Shown: in pieces, positions 15,935 through 24,244 of the stretch
Layout: each line of letters begins with the position of its first letter
How positions within the stretch are numbered: position 1 is the first letter of the stretch
Assembly (NCBI GenBank): GCA_965214495.1
Contig: OZ243958.1
Location: 3,100,001 to 3,164,000, forward strand
Direction: 5' to 3'
Origin: JANQOH01 sp965214495
GTDB lineage: Bacteria > Pseudomonadota > Alphaproteobacteria > UBA7887
DNA: 64,000 nt
Program-made: the position numbers and the translations under genes
Notes under the pieces: generated by a model
Database searches by the model: none
What the model was told of the DNA's origin: nothing
What the model saw: only the letters and a program-made list of their open reading frames with translations

Positions 15935-17131
15935 GTGACCGCGTGGCTGGCGGTCGTCGGTATCGGCGAAGACGGGTTGGCGGGGCTCGGGTCGCGGGCG
16001 CGCGGTCTGATCGATTCCGCCGAAGTGCTCGTCGGCGGCCGCCGTCATCTGGCGATGGTCGCCGAGGACGGCCGCACGCGCCTGACGTGGCCGAGCCCGC
16101 TGGAGGCCGCGCTCGATTCGATCCTCGCCTTGCGACCGCGTCCGGTTTGCGTGCTGGCGACGGGAGACCCGATGCACTACGGCGTCGGCGTGTTGCTGGC
16201 GCGTCGGGTACCGCGCGCGGACATGGTGGTGGCGCCGGCGCCGGACTCTTTCGCGTTGGCCTGCGCCGAGCTTGGCTGGCCGCGCGCGGATGTCGAAACC
16301 CTGACCCTGCACGGGCGGCCTGTCGATGCGCTCGCTGCGTATCTGCGGCCCTGCGCTCGCTTGCTGGCGCTGAGTCGCGACGGGACGACCCCGGCCTCGG
16401 TCGCCCGATATCTGACCGAACACGGTTTCGGCGACAGCCGCATGACCGCGCTCGAACATATGGGTGGGCCGAAACAACGGCGTCTCGACGACCTGGCGCG
16501 CGATTGGCCGCGCGCGCCGACGGCCGATCTCAACACCCTTGCCATCGAATGCTCCGGCACGGGCGGTTTGCCGTGCGCACCCGGCCTGCCCGACGACACA
16601 TACGATCACGATGGGCAGATCACCAAGCGGGAAGTGCGCGCGGCCGCGATCTCTGCGCTGGCGCCCGCGCCGGGCGCACTTTTGTGGGACGTCGGCGCCG
16701 GCGCCGGATCGATCGCGGTCGAGTGGTTGCGCGCCGACCGGCGATGTCGGGCCGTCGCGATCGAACGCGACGCCGAACGCTGCGCGCGCATTCGCCGCAA
16801 TGCCGCCGCACTCGGCGCACCGCGCCTTGCCGTAGTGGCGGGTACAGCCCCGCGCGCTCTCGCAGGTCTCGATGCGCCGGACGCCGTATTCATCGGGGGC
16901 GGGGTGGCCGACGACGGCCTCTGGGACATTTGCCGGGAAGCGCTGAAACCGCGTGGGCGCCTTGTCGCCAATGCGGTGACGATTGCCGGGGAAACGCGCC
17001 TGCTGGCGCGCCACGCGCAGCACGGCGGGACACTTGCCCGCCTTGCGGTAACGCGCGCCGAATCGATGGGCGGCGTTCTGGCTTGGCGGGCGCTTCGGCC
17101 GGTGATGCAACTCGCACAGGTCAAGCCGTGA
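15935..17131 (+). CDS. cobL: Precorrin-6Y C5,15-methyltransferase (decarboxylating), CbiE-CbiT fusion
   Basis: Methylates precorrin-6Y at C5 and C15 and decarboxylates the C12 acetate on the way to cobalamin. The 398-residue protein joins a CbiE-type tetrapyrrole methylase (about 1-200; VVGIGEDGL, ATGDPMHYGVG) to a CbiT-type Rossmann methyltransferase (about 220-398; DGQITKREVRA, LLWDVGAGAGSIAVEW near 249, and DAVFIGGG). This fusion is the CobL form typical of aerobic-pathway proteobacteria. The start is GTG 15935 without a clear ribosome site. Its stop overlaps the cobI start by GTGA. It is the first gene of the plus-strand cob unit. Confidence 0.96.
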   Translation: MTAWLAVVGIGEDGLAGLGSRARGLIDSAEVLVGGRRHLAMVAEDGRTRLTWPSPLEAALDSILALRPRPVCVLATGDPMHYGVGVLLARRVPRADMVVAPAPDSFALACAELGWPRADVETLTLHGRPVDALAAYLRPCARLLALSRDGTTPASVARYLTEHGFGDSRMTALEHMGGPKQRRLDDLARDWPRAPTADLNTLAIECSGTGGLPCAPGLPDDTYDHDGQITKREVRAAAISALAPAPGALLWDVGAGAGSIAVEWLRADRRCRAVAIERDAERCARIRRNAAALGAPRLAVVAGTAPRALAGLDAPDAVFIGGGVADDGLWDICREALKPRGRLVANAVTIAGETRLLARHAQHGGTLARLAVTRAESMGGVLAWRALRPVMQLAQVKP

Positions 17132-17832
17132 CCGGCACGGTTTACGGCCTCGGCGTCGGCCCCGGAGACCCCGAACTGATTACACTCAAGGCGTTGCGCC
17201 TGCTGCGCGCGTCGGCGCTCGTCGTCTATCCGGCGCCCGAGCGCGGAGACAGTCTGACCCGCGCCATCGTCGCGCCGCATCTGGACGGCGACCGCGAGGA
17301 AATGGCGGTCCGCGTGCCAATGGCCGCTGCGCGGTTTCCCGCGAGAGCGGTGTATGACCGGGCCGCACAGGTTATCGCCGCGCGCGCCGGTGCCGGCGAC
17401 GACGTTGCGGTGTTGTGCGAGGGCGACCCGTTCTTCTATGGCTCGTTCATGTATCTGTTCTCCCGCCTGTGTGAACGCACGCCGGTCGAAGTGGTGCCTG
17501 GAGTCTCCTCGCTGACCGCGTGCGCGGCGCGCCTCGGTGCGCCGCTGGCGGCGCGCAACGACATGCTGAGCGTGATCCCCGCCGGCCTTGACGAAGCCGA
17601 CCTGACCCGCAGGCTGGACGCCGCCGATGCCGCGGCCGTGGTCAAGGTCGGCAGGCATTTCGCCAAACTGCGCCGCATACTCGATGCGCTGGGCCTCGCC
17701 GGCCGCGCGCGCTACATCGAACACGCGACCATGGCCAACGAGCGCATCGCACCGCCTGGAGCGGTCGATCCAGCGACGGTTCCCTATTTCTCCATGGTGC
17801 TGGTGCACAAGCGCGGCGAAGCATGGCGATAG
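17128..17832 (+). CDS. cobI: Precorrin-2 C20-methyltransferase
   Basis: SAM-dependent methylation of precorrin-2 at C20 to give precorrin-3A. The 234-residue tetrapyrrole methylase has the SAM-binding start YGLGVGPGDPELITLKA (about 5-21), then LCEGDPFFYGSFMYLF and VVPGVSSLTACAARLG, all diagnostic of CobI/CbiL. The start is GTG 17128, overlapping the cobL stop as GTGA. The 3' end overlaps the next gene by 10 bases. Length is normal. Confidence 0.96.
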   Translation: MTGTVYGLGVGPGDPELITLKALRLLRASALVVYPAPERGDSLTRAIVAPHLDGDREEMAVRVPMAAARFPARAVYDRAAQVIAARAGAGDDVAVLCEGDPFFYGSFMYLFSRLCERTPVEVVPGVSSLTACAARLGAPLAARNDMLSVIPAGLDEADLTRRLDAADAAAVVKVGRHFAKLRRILDALGLAGRARYIEHATMANERIAPPGAVDPATVPYFSMVLVHKRGEAWR

Positions 17833-19613
17833 GCGCTCCCGCAATCGTCGTTCTCGGCGCCCGCGGCATGGCGACGGCGCGGCACGCGGCAGCGGCGCTC
17901 GACGGCGCGCGGATCCATGGGCTCGCCGGCCGGGTGGCAGGCGCCGACGACAGTTTCGATGACGTCGGCCGTCGTTTAAAGAACTTGTTCGACGCCGATG
18001 CACCGATCGTGGGTGTGTGCGCGGCGGGCATCCTGATCCGCGCCCTCGCTCCCGCGCTCGCCGACAAGACGTTGGAGCCACCGGTGATCGCCCTGTCCGA
18101 GGACGGAAAGCAGGTCGTACCGCTGCTTGGTGCGCATCGTGGCGGCACATGTCTGGCGCGGCGTCTGGCGCGGGCGCTGAACGCACACGCGGCGGTCACG
18201 ACCGCGAGCGACGCCCGGTTCGGCATCGCCCTCGACGACCCGCCGCCCGGCTGGACGCTGGCCAACCCGGAGAACGCGAAGAAGTTCGTCGCCGACCTGC
18301 TGAACGGCGCCCGGATCCGCGGGTCCGGGCTACCGCTGTGGCTGACCGGAGGCGCGTTACCGTTCGACGAGGCGGGAACGCTGACGATTGCGATCAGCGA
18401 CCGCAGCGAACCCGCAGCGCCGGACAGCCTGCTCTACCACCCGCACCGGCTGGCGCTCGGAATCGGCTGCGAGCGCGGCGCGGCGCCGGAGGCGGTGGTC
18501 GCGCTCGCCGAGGCGGTCGGCGACGAGGCCGGCGCGGCCGAAGCCGCGATCGCCTGCGTTGCATCGCTGGATCTGAAGGCCGATGAGCCTGCGGTTCACG
18601 CCGTCGCGGCCCGGTTCGGCGTGCCCGCGCGGTTCTTCGGCGCCGCCCGGCTCGAAGCGGAAACGCCGCGCCTTGCCAATCCTTCCGACGCCGTGTTCGA
18701 TGCTGTGGGGTGCCACGGCGTTGCCGAAGCGGCGGCACTGGCGGCCGCAGGAGCCGGGGGAAGACTGGTCGTCGGCAAGCGCGTCGGCGGCAGGGCGACG
18801 GCCGCGCTCGCCCGCGCGCCCCGCACGATAGACCCGGAGGCGGTCGGCGTTCCGCGCGGGCGCCTCACCGTCGTCGGTCTCGGTCCGGGCGGCCCGTCGT
18901 GGCGCACAGCGGAAGCCACCGCGGCGCTCGCCGACGCGCAGGATGTGATCGGCTACCGCCGCTATCTGGACTTGCTCGGCGCCCCGACGCCCGGTCAGCG
19001 GCGCCATCCGTTCCCGCTCGGCGCGGAGGAAGCGCGGGCCCGCCGCGCGCTCGATCTCGCGGCGGGGGGGCGGCGGGTGGCGCTGGTCTCGTCCGGCGAC
19101 CCGGGTATCTACGCCATGGCGACGTTGGTGTTCGAATGCCTCGACCGCGAGGCCGGGCGTGCGGACTGGCGTCGTGTCGCGGTCTCGGTTGCGCCCGGCA
19201 TTTCGGCGCTGCAAGCGGCGGCGGCGCGTCTTGGAGCGCCGCTGGGCCACGATTTCTGCGCTGTTTCGTTATCCGATCTGAATACGCCGTGGCCCACGAT
19301 CGAGAAGCGGTTGCGGGCGGCCGCGGCGGCGGATTTCGTCGTCGCGCTTTACAACCCGGTCTCGGCGCGCCGGCGCGGTCGGCTCGCCGCGGCGCGCGAT
19401 TGCCTGCTGACCGCGCGCGCGCCCGAAACGCCGGTGGCGCTGGCGCGCAATCTCGGACGCGACGGCGAAACGCTGACGCGCACCACCCTCGGCTCGCTCG
19501 ACGAGAACGATGCCGACATGCTGACTGTGGTGCTGGTCGGCGCCGCAGCGACCCGGACCGTTGCGGGCATGGACTGGATATACACGCCACGCGGCTATTC
19601 GTTGGCGGGATGA
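17823..19613 (+). CDS. cobJ: CbiG/CobE-CobJ fusion: precorrin-5A hydrolase-like domains plus precorrin-3B C17-methyltransferase
   Basis: A 596-residue fusion. Residues about 1-205 resemble the CbiG N-terminal and central domains, with IVGVCAAGILIRALAP (from 62) and VIALSEDGKQVVPLLGAHRGG. Residues about 207-330 match the CbiG C-terminal/CobE domain, starting LALGIGCERGAAPEAV. From about 346 a complete CobJ methyltransferase follows: GRLTVVGLGPGG, SSGDPGIYAMA, SVAPGISALQAAAARLG and FVVALYNPVSARRRG. CobJ methylates C17 during ring contraction, and CbiG opens the delta-lactone in the anaerobic route. The ATG at 17823 lies inside the cobI 3' end, and the stop overlaps cobM by ATGA. CbiG activity is inferred from similarity only. 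Confidence 0.92.
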   Translation: MAIGAPAIVVLGARGMATARHAAAALDGARIHGLAGRVAGADDSFDDVGRRLKNLFDADAPIVGVCAAGILIRALAPALADKTLEPPVIALSEDGKQVVPLLGAHRGGTCLARRLARALNAHAAVTTASDARFGIALDDPPPGWTLANPENAKKFVADLLNGARIRGSGLPLWLTGGALPFDEAGTLTIAISDRSEPAAPDSLLYHPHRLALGIGCERGAAPEAVVALAEAVGDEAGAAEAAIACVASLDLKADEPAVHAVAARFGVPARFFGAARLEAETPRLANPSDAVFDAVGCHGVAEAAALAAAGAGGRLVVGKRVGGRATAALARAPRTIDPEAVGVPRGRLTVVGLGPGGPSWRTAEATAALADAQDVIGYRRYLDLLGAPTPGQRRHPFPLGAEEARARRALDLAAGGRRVALVSSGDPGIYAMATLVFECLDREAGRADWRRVAVSVAPGISALQAAAARLGAPLGHDFCAVSLSDLNTPWPTIEKRLRAAAAADFVVALYNPVSARRRGRLAAARDCLLTARAPETPVALARNLGRDGETLTRTTLGSLDENDADMLTVVLVGAAATRTVAGMDWIYTPRGYSLAG

Positions 19614-20461
19614 CGGTCCATTTCATCGGCGCCGGCCCCGGCGCGCCCGATCTCATCACCGTGCGCGGCCGCGACCTGATCGCCCGCTGCCCGGTGTGCC
19701 TCTACGCCGGCTCGCTGGTCCCGCCCGCCGTGATCGCTGCTGCCCCCGAAGGCGTGCGCGCGATCGACACCGCGCCGCTGACGCTCGACCGCATCGTCGA
19801 GGAAATGCGCGCCGCCGACGCCGCAGGCCAGGATGTGGCGCGGGTGCATTCGGGAGACCCGTCGCTCTACGGCGCCGTCGCCGAACAGATGCGGCGGCTC
19901 GACACGCTGGGGATCGCTTACGACGTGACCCCCGGGGTGCCCGCGTTCGCTGCCGCCGCCGCCGCGCTCGGCGTCGAACTCACCCTGCCCGGCGTGTCGC
20001 AGACCGTGGTCCTGACTCGTACGGCGGGCAAGGCGTCGGCGATGCCGCCGGGCGAAGACCTGGCGACACTCGCCGCGTCCGGCGCGACTCTGGTGTTGCA
20101 CCTGTCGATTCGCAACCTGCGCGCCGTCGAGCGTGCGTTGATCCCGATCTACGGCCCCGACTGCCCGGTCGCGGTGGTGTGGCGCGCGAGTTGGCCCGAC
20201 CAGCGCATCCTGCGCGGCGTCCTCGCCGACATCCGCGCCCGCGTTCGCGCCGCCCGCATCACGCGCACGGCGACGATCCTGATCGGACGCGCGCTCGCCC
20301 CGAAATCATTCGCCGACAGCGCCCTCTACGACCCCGCCCATGCCCATCTGTTGCGACCGGAGCGCGGCGGAACCATGCGGGAAGGAGCGGACGTCGCGGT
20401 CCCGCCGTCGGGCGCAGACCGCTCCGCCTGCAAGGCCGGAAACAGGAGAGACGCAGGATGA
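19610..20461 (+). CDS. cobM: Precorrin-4 C11-methyltransferase
   Basis: Methylates precorrin-4 at C11. The 283-residue tetrapyrrole methylase begins MTVHFIGAGPGAPDLITVRG and shows CLYAGSLVPP, VHSGDPSLYGAVAEQM, VTPGVPAFAAAAAALG and the conserved LVLHLSIRN, all CobM/CbiF signatures. After the core (about 255) it carries a tail of roughly 28 polar residues not needed by the family. It starts at ATG 19610 (ATGA overlap with the fusion gene). Its own stop overlaps the GT25 start by ATGA, which ties a vitamin gene to envelope genes in one transcript. Confidence 0.96.
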   Translation: MTVHFIGAGPGAPDLITVRGRDLIARCPVCLYAGSLVPPAVIAAAPEGVRAIDTAPLTLDRIVEEMRAADAAGQDVARVHSGDPSLYGAVAEQMRRLDTLGIAYDVTPGVPAFAAAAAALGVELTLPGVSQTVVLTRTAGKASAMPPGEDLATLAASGATLVLHLSIRNLRAVERALIPIYGPDCPVAVVWRASWPDQRILRGVLADIRARVRAARITRTATILIGRALAPKSFADSALYDPAHAHLLRPERGGTMREGADVAVPPSGADRSACKAGNRRDAG

Positions 20462-21117
20462 AAATCGTCGTCATCAGCCTCGAGCGCGCGGCGGAGCGGC
20501 GCCGACAGGTCTCCGCGGGCTTGCGAGCGCTGGGGCTCGATTTCAGCATATACGGGGCCATCGACGGACGCGCTCTCACGCCTGAACACAAGGCGCTCGT
20601 CGACGCGGCGGCGTTCCGCCGGAGCGGCCGGCCCATCCGTGCGGGATCGGTCGCGAACTGGCTCAGCCAAAGAGACGTTCTCATCGACTTCGTGGAGAAC
20701 GGGCCCGACATCATGGCCATGTTCGAAGACGACGCGACGTTCTCGCCGGACCTGCCGTCCGTTCTCGACGCCCTCGAAGACTCGTCCGCGTCGTTCGATA
20801 TCGTCTTCCTGAACAGCACAAGACGCAAGCGCCGCTTCGTGCCCGCCGCCCGCCTGGGCACGGGCCATCGGCTCGGCCGGGTCCGGTTTTCCCACTTCGG
20901 CAGCTACGGCTACGCGATCACGCGCGACGCGGCCCGCCGTTTCCTGGAAAGGAACCCTCTGGTCAATATGGGCATCGACAGGGCGCTGGCGCGCTACTGG
21001 TTCCACGGGCTGAGGACGTATCGCCTGGATCCGCCGGTCGTGCGCCAACTCGGAGAGGCCGACGGCTATGCGTCCCTGGTCCGCGCCACGCCGACAATTG
21101 AAGGGGGGGGGGGGTAA
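20458..21117 (+). CDS. GT25-family LPS glycosyltransferase, truncated by a G12 tract
   Basis: Glycosyltransferase of the LPS/lipooligosaccharide type (GT25), 219 residues as read. It has the N-terminal VVISLERAAERRRQV, the acidic donor-binding motif MAMFEDDATF (about 82-91), IVFLNSTRR and FGSYGYAITRDAARRFLE. The frame stops at TAA immediately after four GGG codons made by a run of twelve Gs. With eleven Gs the frame would continue for 56 more residues (RRYWFDIREGAAKRLAF and beyond) to a TGA that overlaps the next gene's GTG start, giving about 275 residues, a normal GT25 length. The gene begins with an ATGA overlap on cobM. Confidence 0.88.
   Translation: MKIVVISLERAAERRRQVSAGLRALGLDFSIYGAIDGRALTPEHKALVDAAAFRRSGRPIRAGSVANWLSQRDVLIDFVENGPDIMAMFEDDATFSPDLPSVLDALEDSSASFDIVFLNSTRRKRRFVPAARLGTGHRLGRVRFSHFGSYGYAITRDAARRFLERNPLVNMGIDRALARYWFHGLRTYRLDPPVVRQLGEADGYASLVRATPTIEGGGG
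21103..21114 (+). repeat. Homopolymer of 12 G residues
   Basis: An uninterrupted run of twelve Gs inside the 3' part of the GT25 gene, followed by TAA. Tract length fixes the reading frame: 12 gives an immediate stop, and 11 or 14 opens the downstream frame. Such tracts mutate by slippage and are also prone to sequencing and assembly error. Confidence 0.95.
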
Positions 21118-21286
21118 CGTTTCGTTCCGGCGAGTTCGGCGATACTGGTTCGATATCAGGGAAGGCGCCGCAAAAAGACTCGCGTTCACCCGGCTTGTCG
21201 TGCGATCGCGGGGACCGGTTGCAGGATGGCGCGAGGCGCTCGACCCCCGTGCGGCCAGCGACCGCGAGCCGGGGGCGTCGTCGTGA
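21116..21286 (+). other. Out-of-frame C-terminal extension of the GT25 gene
   Basis: From AAC at 21116 to TGA at 21284-21286 this frame encodes 56 residues beginning NVSFRRVRRYWFDIREG, with the basic/aromatic character of GT25 C-termini. The TGA overlaps the downstream ligase-like GTG start by GTGA, the same junction type seen throughout this operon. That supports this stretch as the original 3' end of the GT25 gene. Confidence 0.65.
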
Positions 21287-22644
21287 CCGCCTGCCTGTTC
21301 GCATGGCGAGAACACGCGGTTCGGTTCAGGCAATTTCTCTCGAACGAACGCACGGGCTTTTTCCTGTTCCTTGTTCTCCTCTTCGTCGCGCCTCTCAGCC
21401 AGGCTCTCATGAACCTGGTTCTTGTCGCCGTCGTCGTGTGGTGGCTTTCCACCGGCACTGGCCTTCGCGACCTGCGCGCGTGTCCGTCGTATATGAAATG
21501 CTTGCTCCTGTTTTCCGCTGTTCCGGTCGTGGCGATCTTCACCTCCGATCTCGCGACGCCCGGCGAGCTGGCCGCCGAAATTTCGGGCGCTGTCAAGATC
21601 GGCATCGCTTTGCTGCCCGCTTATGCACTGGCGAAGACGAGATGGAGCGGCGCGGGATCGACCCTCCGAATCACGACCGCCCTGACGGCCGGCGGACTGG
21701 TCGCATGCGTCTTCGGGCTGGCGCTGTGGAATCCCGCCGATCTCCAATATCCCCCGTTTCCCAATTCGGGAGGCCCGAACCACACGGCGCTCTACATGGT
21801 TCCTGTCCTGGCCGCCGCGATCGCCTTTGCCTGGACGGGCGGAACCGTTCCGATGGCGTATAGCCTGGTTACGCTGGTCGTTTTACTGTCCGTTTCGATT
21901 TTGTTGCGAAGCCTCACCGGCTTCCTCGTCACGGCCTGCGTTGTCGCTTTCTGCGCATATATCTCGATATCGGGAAAACGCTACAGGATCATCGTGGGGG
22001 TCGCCGCCTGCTTCGCAGTCGTTACGCTCGGATTCACGGCTGGCGTGCCCGGCGCGGGCGACTACTGGGCGCCTCTGAAGCAGGAAGTCGGCGACAGGGT
22101 TCACGGGGACAACAAAACGAGCAGCCGCGCCGAAATCCTCCGGACCGCGCTCGAAATCTGGGACGACCACCCGTGGTTCGGCGCCGGTTTCGACCAATTC
22201 GAGCGCGCCACGTCGGAGGCGCGGACCAGGTTGAAACTGCAAGAGGATGGACGGAGCTACGATCGGGAGAAACGCAGATTCTTCCACGCATCCGACGGCC
22301 ACAACATCTTTACCCACACACTCGTGGAGCGCGGACTGGTGGGGTTTTTTCTTGTCGCAGCGTTCTTCGCGTTAAGCGGTGCGACCGTGTTCGGAGCGGC
22401 CCGTCGCGCCGTTCGCCGCGCGGCCGCGGATACGGTCTCGGCGCAACTGGCGATCCTTTCCGTCGGCGCCTGGACCATGATGTTCGTTGGCGGACTGGGC
22501 AACACCACGCTGCACGATGAAAACGGACTCGTGGGAGCGATGCTCCTCGTCTGGTCCGTCACCGCGCTGGACCGACGGCTCACCGCGTTCGGCGTCGAAG
22601 GCGCCGGACCTGCGCCGGCGGGATCGTATCGGGACCGCCGGTGA
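21283..22644 (+). CDS. O-antigen ligase/polymerase-like membrane protein
   Basis: A 453-residue inner-membrane protein with about eleven hydrophobic helices, of the Wzy/WaaL O-antigen ligase superfamily. A large periplasmic loop (about 265-345) precedes the conserved DHPWFGAGFDQF. The histidine of ASDGHNIFTHTLVERGLVGF corresponds to the invariant ligase histidine. It probably joins or polymerises surface sugars, consistent with the GT25 gene before it. The start is GTG 21283. It overlaps the TGA of the alternative GT25 frame, but is 166 bases from the TAA used in the sequence as given. The exact role (ligase or polymerase) cannot be read from sequence. Confidence 0.85.
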   Translation: MTACLFAWREHAVRFRQFLSNERTGFFLFLVLLFVAPLSQALMNLVLVAVVVWWLSTGTGLRDLRACPSYMKCLLLFSAVPVVAIFTSDLATPGELAAEISGAVKIGIALLPAYALAKTRWSGAGSTLRITTALTAGGLVACVFGLALWNPADLQYPPFPNSGGPNHTALYMVPVLAAAIAFAWTGGTVPMAYSLVTLVVLLSVSILLRSLTGFLVTACVVAFCAYISISGKRYRIIVGVAACFAVVTLGFTAGVPGAGDYWAPLKQEVGDRVHGDNKTSSRAEILRTALEIWDDHPWFGAGFDQFERATSEARTRLKLQEDGRSYDREKRRFFHASDGHNIFTHTLVERGLVGFFLVAAFFALSGATVFGAARRAVRRAAADTVSAQLAILSVGAWTMMFVGGLGNTTLHDENGLVGAMLLVWSVTALDRRLTAFGVEGAGPAPAGSYRDRR

Positions 22645-22666
22645 ACGTCGGTCCGCGTCGCGCGCG

Positions 22667-23221
22667 TCAGGGAGAGAGGGGCGGCGCTTCGCCGTCGGGG
22701 AGCGGGGCGCGGAAGACGTTGAGGGTCATCGAAACCAGTGTGTAGTAGCCCAGCACGCCGACGAGTTCGACGACTCCTGCGCGACCGAGCAGGGCCTCCG
22801 CCGCCGCGTAGCGCGCATCGGACACGTCGCGGTCGGCCAGCAGTTCCTGCGTGAAATCGTATATCGCCGGCTCGTCGGCGTTGACGAAGTCCGGGCGTCG
22901 CCGAGCTTCGATGGCGTCGATGACCGACGCCGAAAGACCGGCATCGAGCGCGATCTTCTTGTGCGCATACCACTCGAACTGCGCCGTCCAGTGCCGCGCG
23001 ACGCACAGAATGGCAAGCTCCTTGAGGCGCCCCTCGATCGACGTGCCGAAACGCAGCAATGCGCCGAGGTCCTGCGCCCTGTCGGCGAATTCCGGGCTTT
23101 GTAACCAGGCGTTGAACGGCCCGTAGCGGCTGGGACCGCGGGGTCCGGCGGCGATCGCGTCCCACACGGCGCGCTGCGCCGCGGTCATCTCTTCGAGCGC
23201 CAGAAGCGGCAGGCGGCTCAT
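22667..23221 (-). CDS. Carboxymuconolactone decarboxylase/AhpD-like protein
   Basis: A 184-residue all-helical protein of the CMD/AhpD superfamily. The family core is LKELAILCVARHWTAQFEWY followed by AHKKIALDAGLS (about 63-95); it carries one cysteine and a histidine instead of the AhpD CxxC, so thiol peroxidase activity is doubtful. Many such proteins of the type seen in sphingomonads and Rhodospirillales are of unknown function. ATG 23221 has GGGAG at a normal distance, and an in-frame start at 23254 is less well supported. It converges with the ligase-like gene, 22 bases apart. Confidence 0.8.
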   Translation of the reverse strand: MSRLPLLALEEMTAAQRAVWDAIAAGPRGPSRYGPFNAWLQSPEFADRAQDLGALLRFGTSIEGRLKELAILCVARHWTAQFEWYAHKKIALDAGLSASVIDAIEARRRPDFVNADEPAIYDFTQELLADRDVSDARYAAAEALLGRAGVVELVGVLGYYTLVSMTLNVFRAPLPDGEAPPLSP

Positions 23222-23282
23222 TTCCCGTCTCCCTGTCCGGTCTGTCCGATCCACATCGTTCTCTTACACGGATTCTTCCGCG

Positions 23283-23669
23283 TCAGGCGCGAATAACGCG
23301 CACCTCGATACCTGTGGCAATTTCCGTCCAGGCTCGGTCGGCCGTCAACGCAGGCAGCGCCCTGCGCGCCGCTAGCTGGAGGCAGGCGCGGTCGCCGAGA
23401 GACAGTCCGCGGCGGCGCGTGGCGTTGCGGATGCCCGCCGTATCGTGGGCCTGTTCGGCATCGAAAGAAACGATCTCCACATCCAGGAGCGCGATCGAGC
23501 GCCGGGTCTCCGGCAGGCTCAGCCCCAGATCGGAAAGCCGGGCGCCGACCTCGGCGACGTTCACCGCTGAAACGACGCCGTTACCGCGGGCGCCGGCCAC
23601 GGTCTCGGCGCCCGGCTCCCCCAGCAGATAGGCGAGGATCGCCGACGCATCCAGCACCACCGGAATCAC
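23283..23669 (-). CDS. vapC: VapC-type PIN-domain toxin
   Basis: A 128-residue PIN-domain ribonuclease, the toxin of a type II toxin-antitoxin pair. The four acidic metal-binding residues are all present: D7 (VVLDASA), E40 (NVAEVG), D93 (SLGDRACL) and D111 (LTADRAW), so it should be active. The target RNA is unknown. It starts at GTG 23669, overlapping the antitoxin stop as GTGA, the standard coupled arrangement with the antitoxin first. It is 61 bases from the AhpD-like gene on the same strand. Confidence 0.93.
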   Translation of the reverse strand: MIPVVLDASAILAYLLGEPGAETVAGARGNGVVSAVNVAEVGARLSDLGLSLPETRRSIALLDVEIVSFDAEQAHDTAGIRNATRRRGLSLGDRACLQLAARRALPALTADRAWTEIATGIEVRVIRA

Positions 23670-24244
23670 TCCCCGCCCTCCGCGGCGGCTTCCCGGCGGC
23701 GATCCCGGATCAGTTCATCGACAAGGCTCACGCCTTCGGGCACGTGCCGGGCGATCAACTCCCGCACCCGGCGCACTTCCGTCTCGTCGCTGACCAGCCG
23801 CAGTTCCTCGCCGTCGAGCCGGATGAAGACGGCATCTCCTTCCTTGATTCCAAGCACTTTGCGATAGGCGGCCGGGATGACGACCCGACCCCCGGGACCG
23901 ACGGCGGTTCGCGTCTGCTCGGACTCCGCCGGGCGAGACCGCGACACGGGCGAAGTCGAAGGCGGCGGCCGGGCCGCCCGGTTTTCGGCGAAGCCGTCCG
24001 CCGGCGAGTCGCCGCCCTCGTCGTCGGCCGGTTCAGGAGGCGCTGTCCCGGACGCCCGTATGAGCGGCGTGTTGTCCGCGAGCGTCTTGCACAACCTTGC
24101 GAACTCCGAGCGCGTAAACCCGTGGCGCGCGCCCGACCCGACACGGATGCCGCAATCCCTCATGTAGCGCCGGACCCGCCCGTTCGTGGTGCCAAAATGC
24201 GCCGCCACATCGGCAGTCGTGTAAACGGCGGAGGTTTCCGACAT
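23666..24244 (-). CDS. Antitoxin with N-terminal HTH and C-terminal AbrB domain
   Basis: A 192-residue antitoxin, about twice the usual VapB length. Residues 7-55 resemble a DNA-binding helix-turn-helix of the MerR/excisionase type (YTTADVAAHFGTTNGRVRRY). Residues about 60-112 are a Pro/acidic, probably disordered linker. Residues 114-152 form an AbrB/MazE swapped-hairpin domain (VGPGGRVVIPAAYRKVLGI). The last 40 residues, rich in Arg and Glu, probably bind VapC. AAGGAG lies 7 bases before ATG 24244. Two DNA-binding domains in one antitoxin is unusual. It probably represses its own promoter in the AT-rich spacer upstream. Confidence 0.85.
   Translation of the reverse strand: MSETSAVYTTADVAAHFGTTNGRVRRYMRDCGIRVGSGARHGFTRSEFARLCKTLADNTPLIRASGTAPPEPADDEGGDSPADGFAENRAARPPPSTSPVSRSRPAESEQTRTAVGPGGRVVIPAAYRKVLGIKEGDAVFIRLDGEELRLVSDETEVRRVRELIARHVPEGVSLVDELIRDRRREAAAEGGE

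Noticed and set aside
15703..17127. Long open frame upstream of and in phase with cobI, possibly a fused N-terminal domain
   Set aside because: It runs through cobL in another frame and yields Arg-rich, motif-free sequence; the CobI family start is exactly at GTG 17128.
21195..21863. Alternative long frame after the G tract (13-G reading)
   Set aside because: It runs antiparallel in character to the ligase gene, is Arg/Ser-rich, lacks GT25 features, and is best explained as a shadow of the membrane protein.
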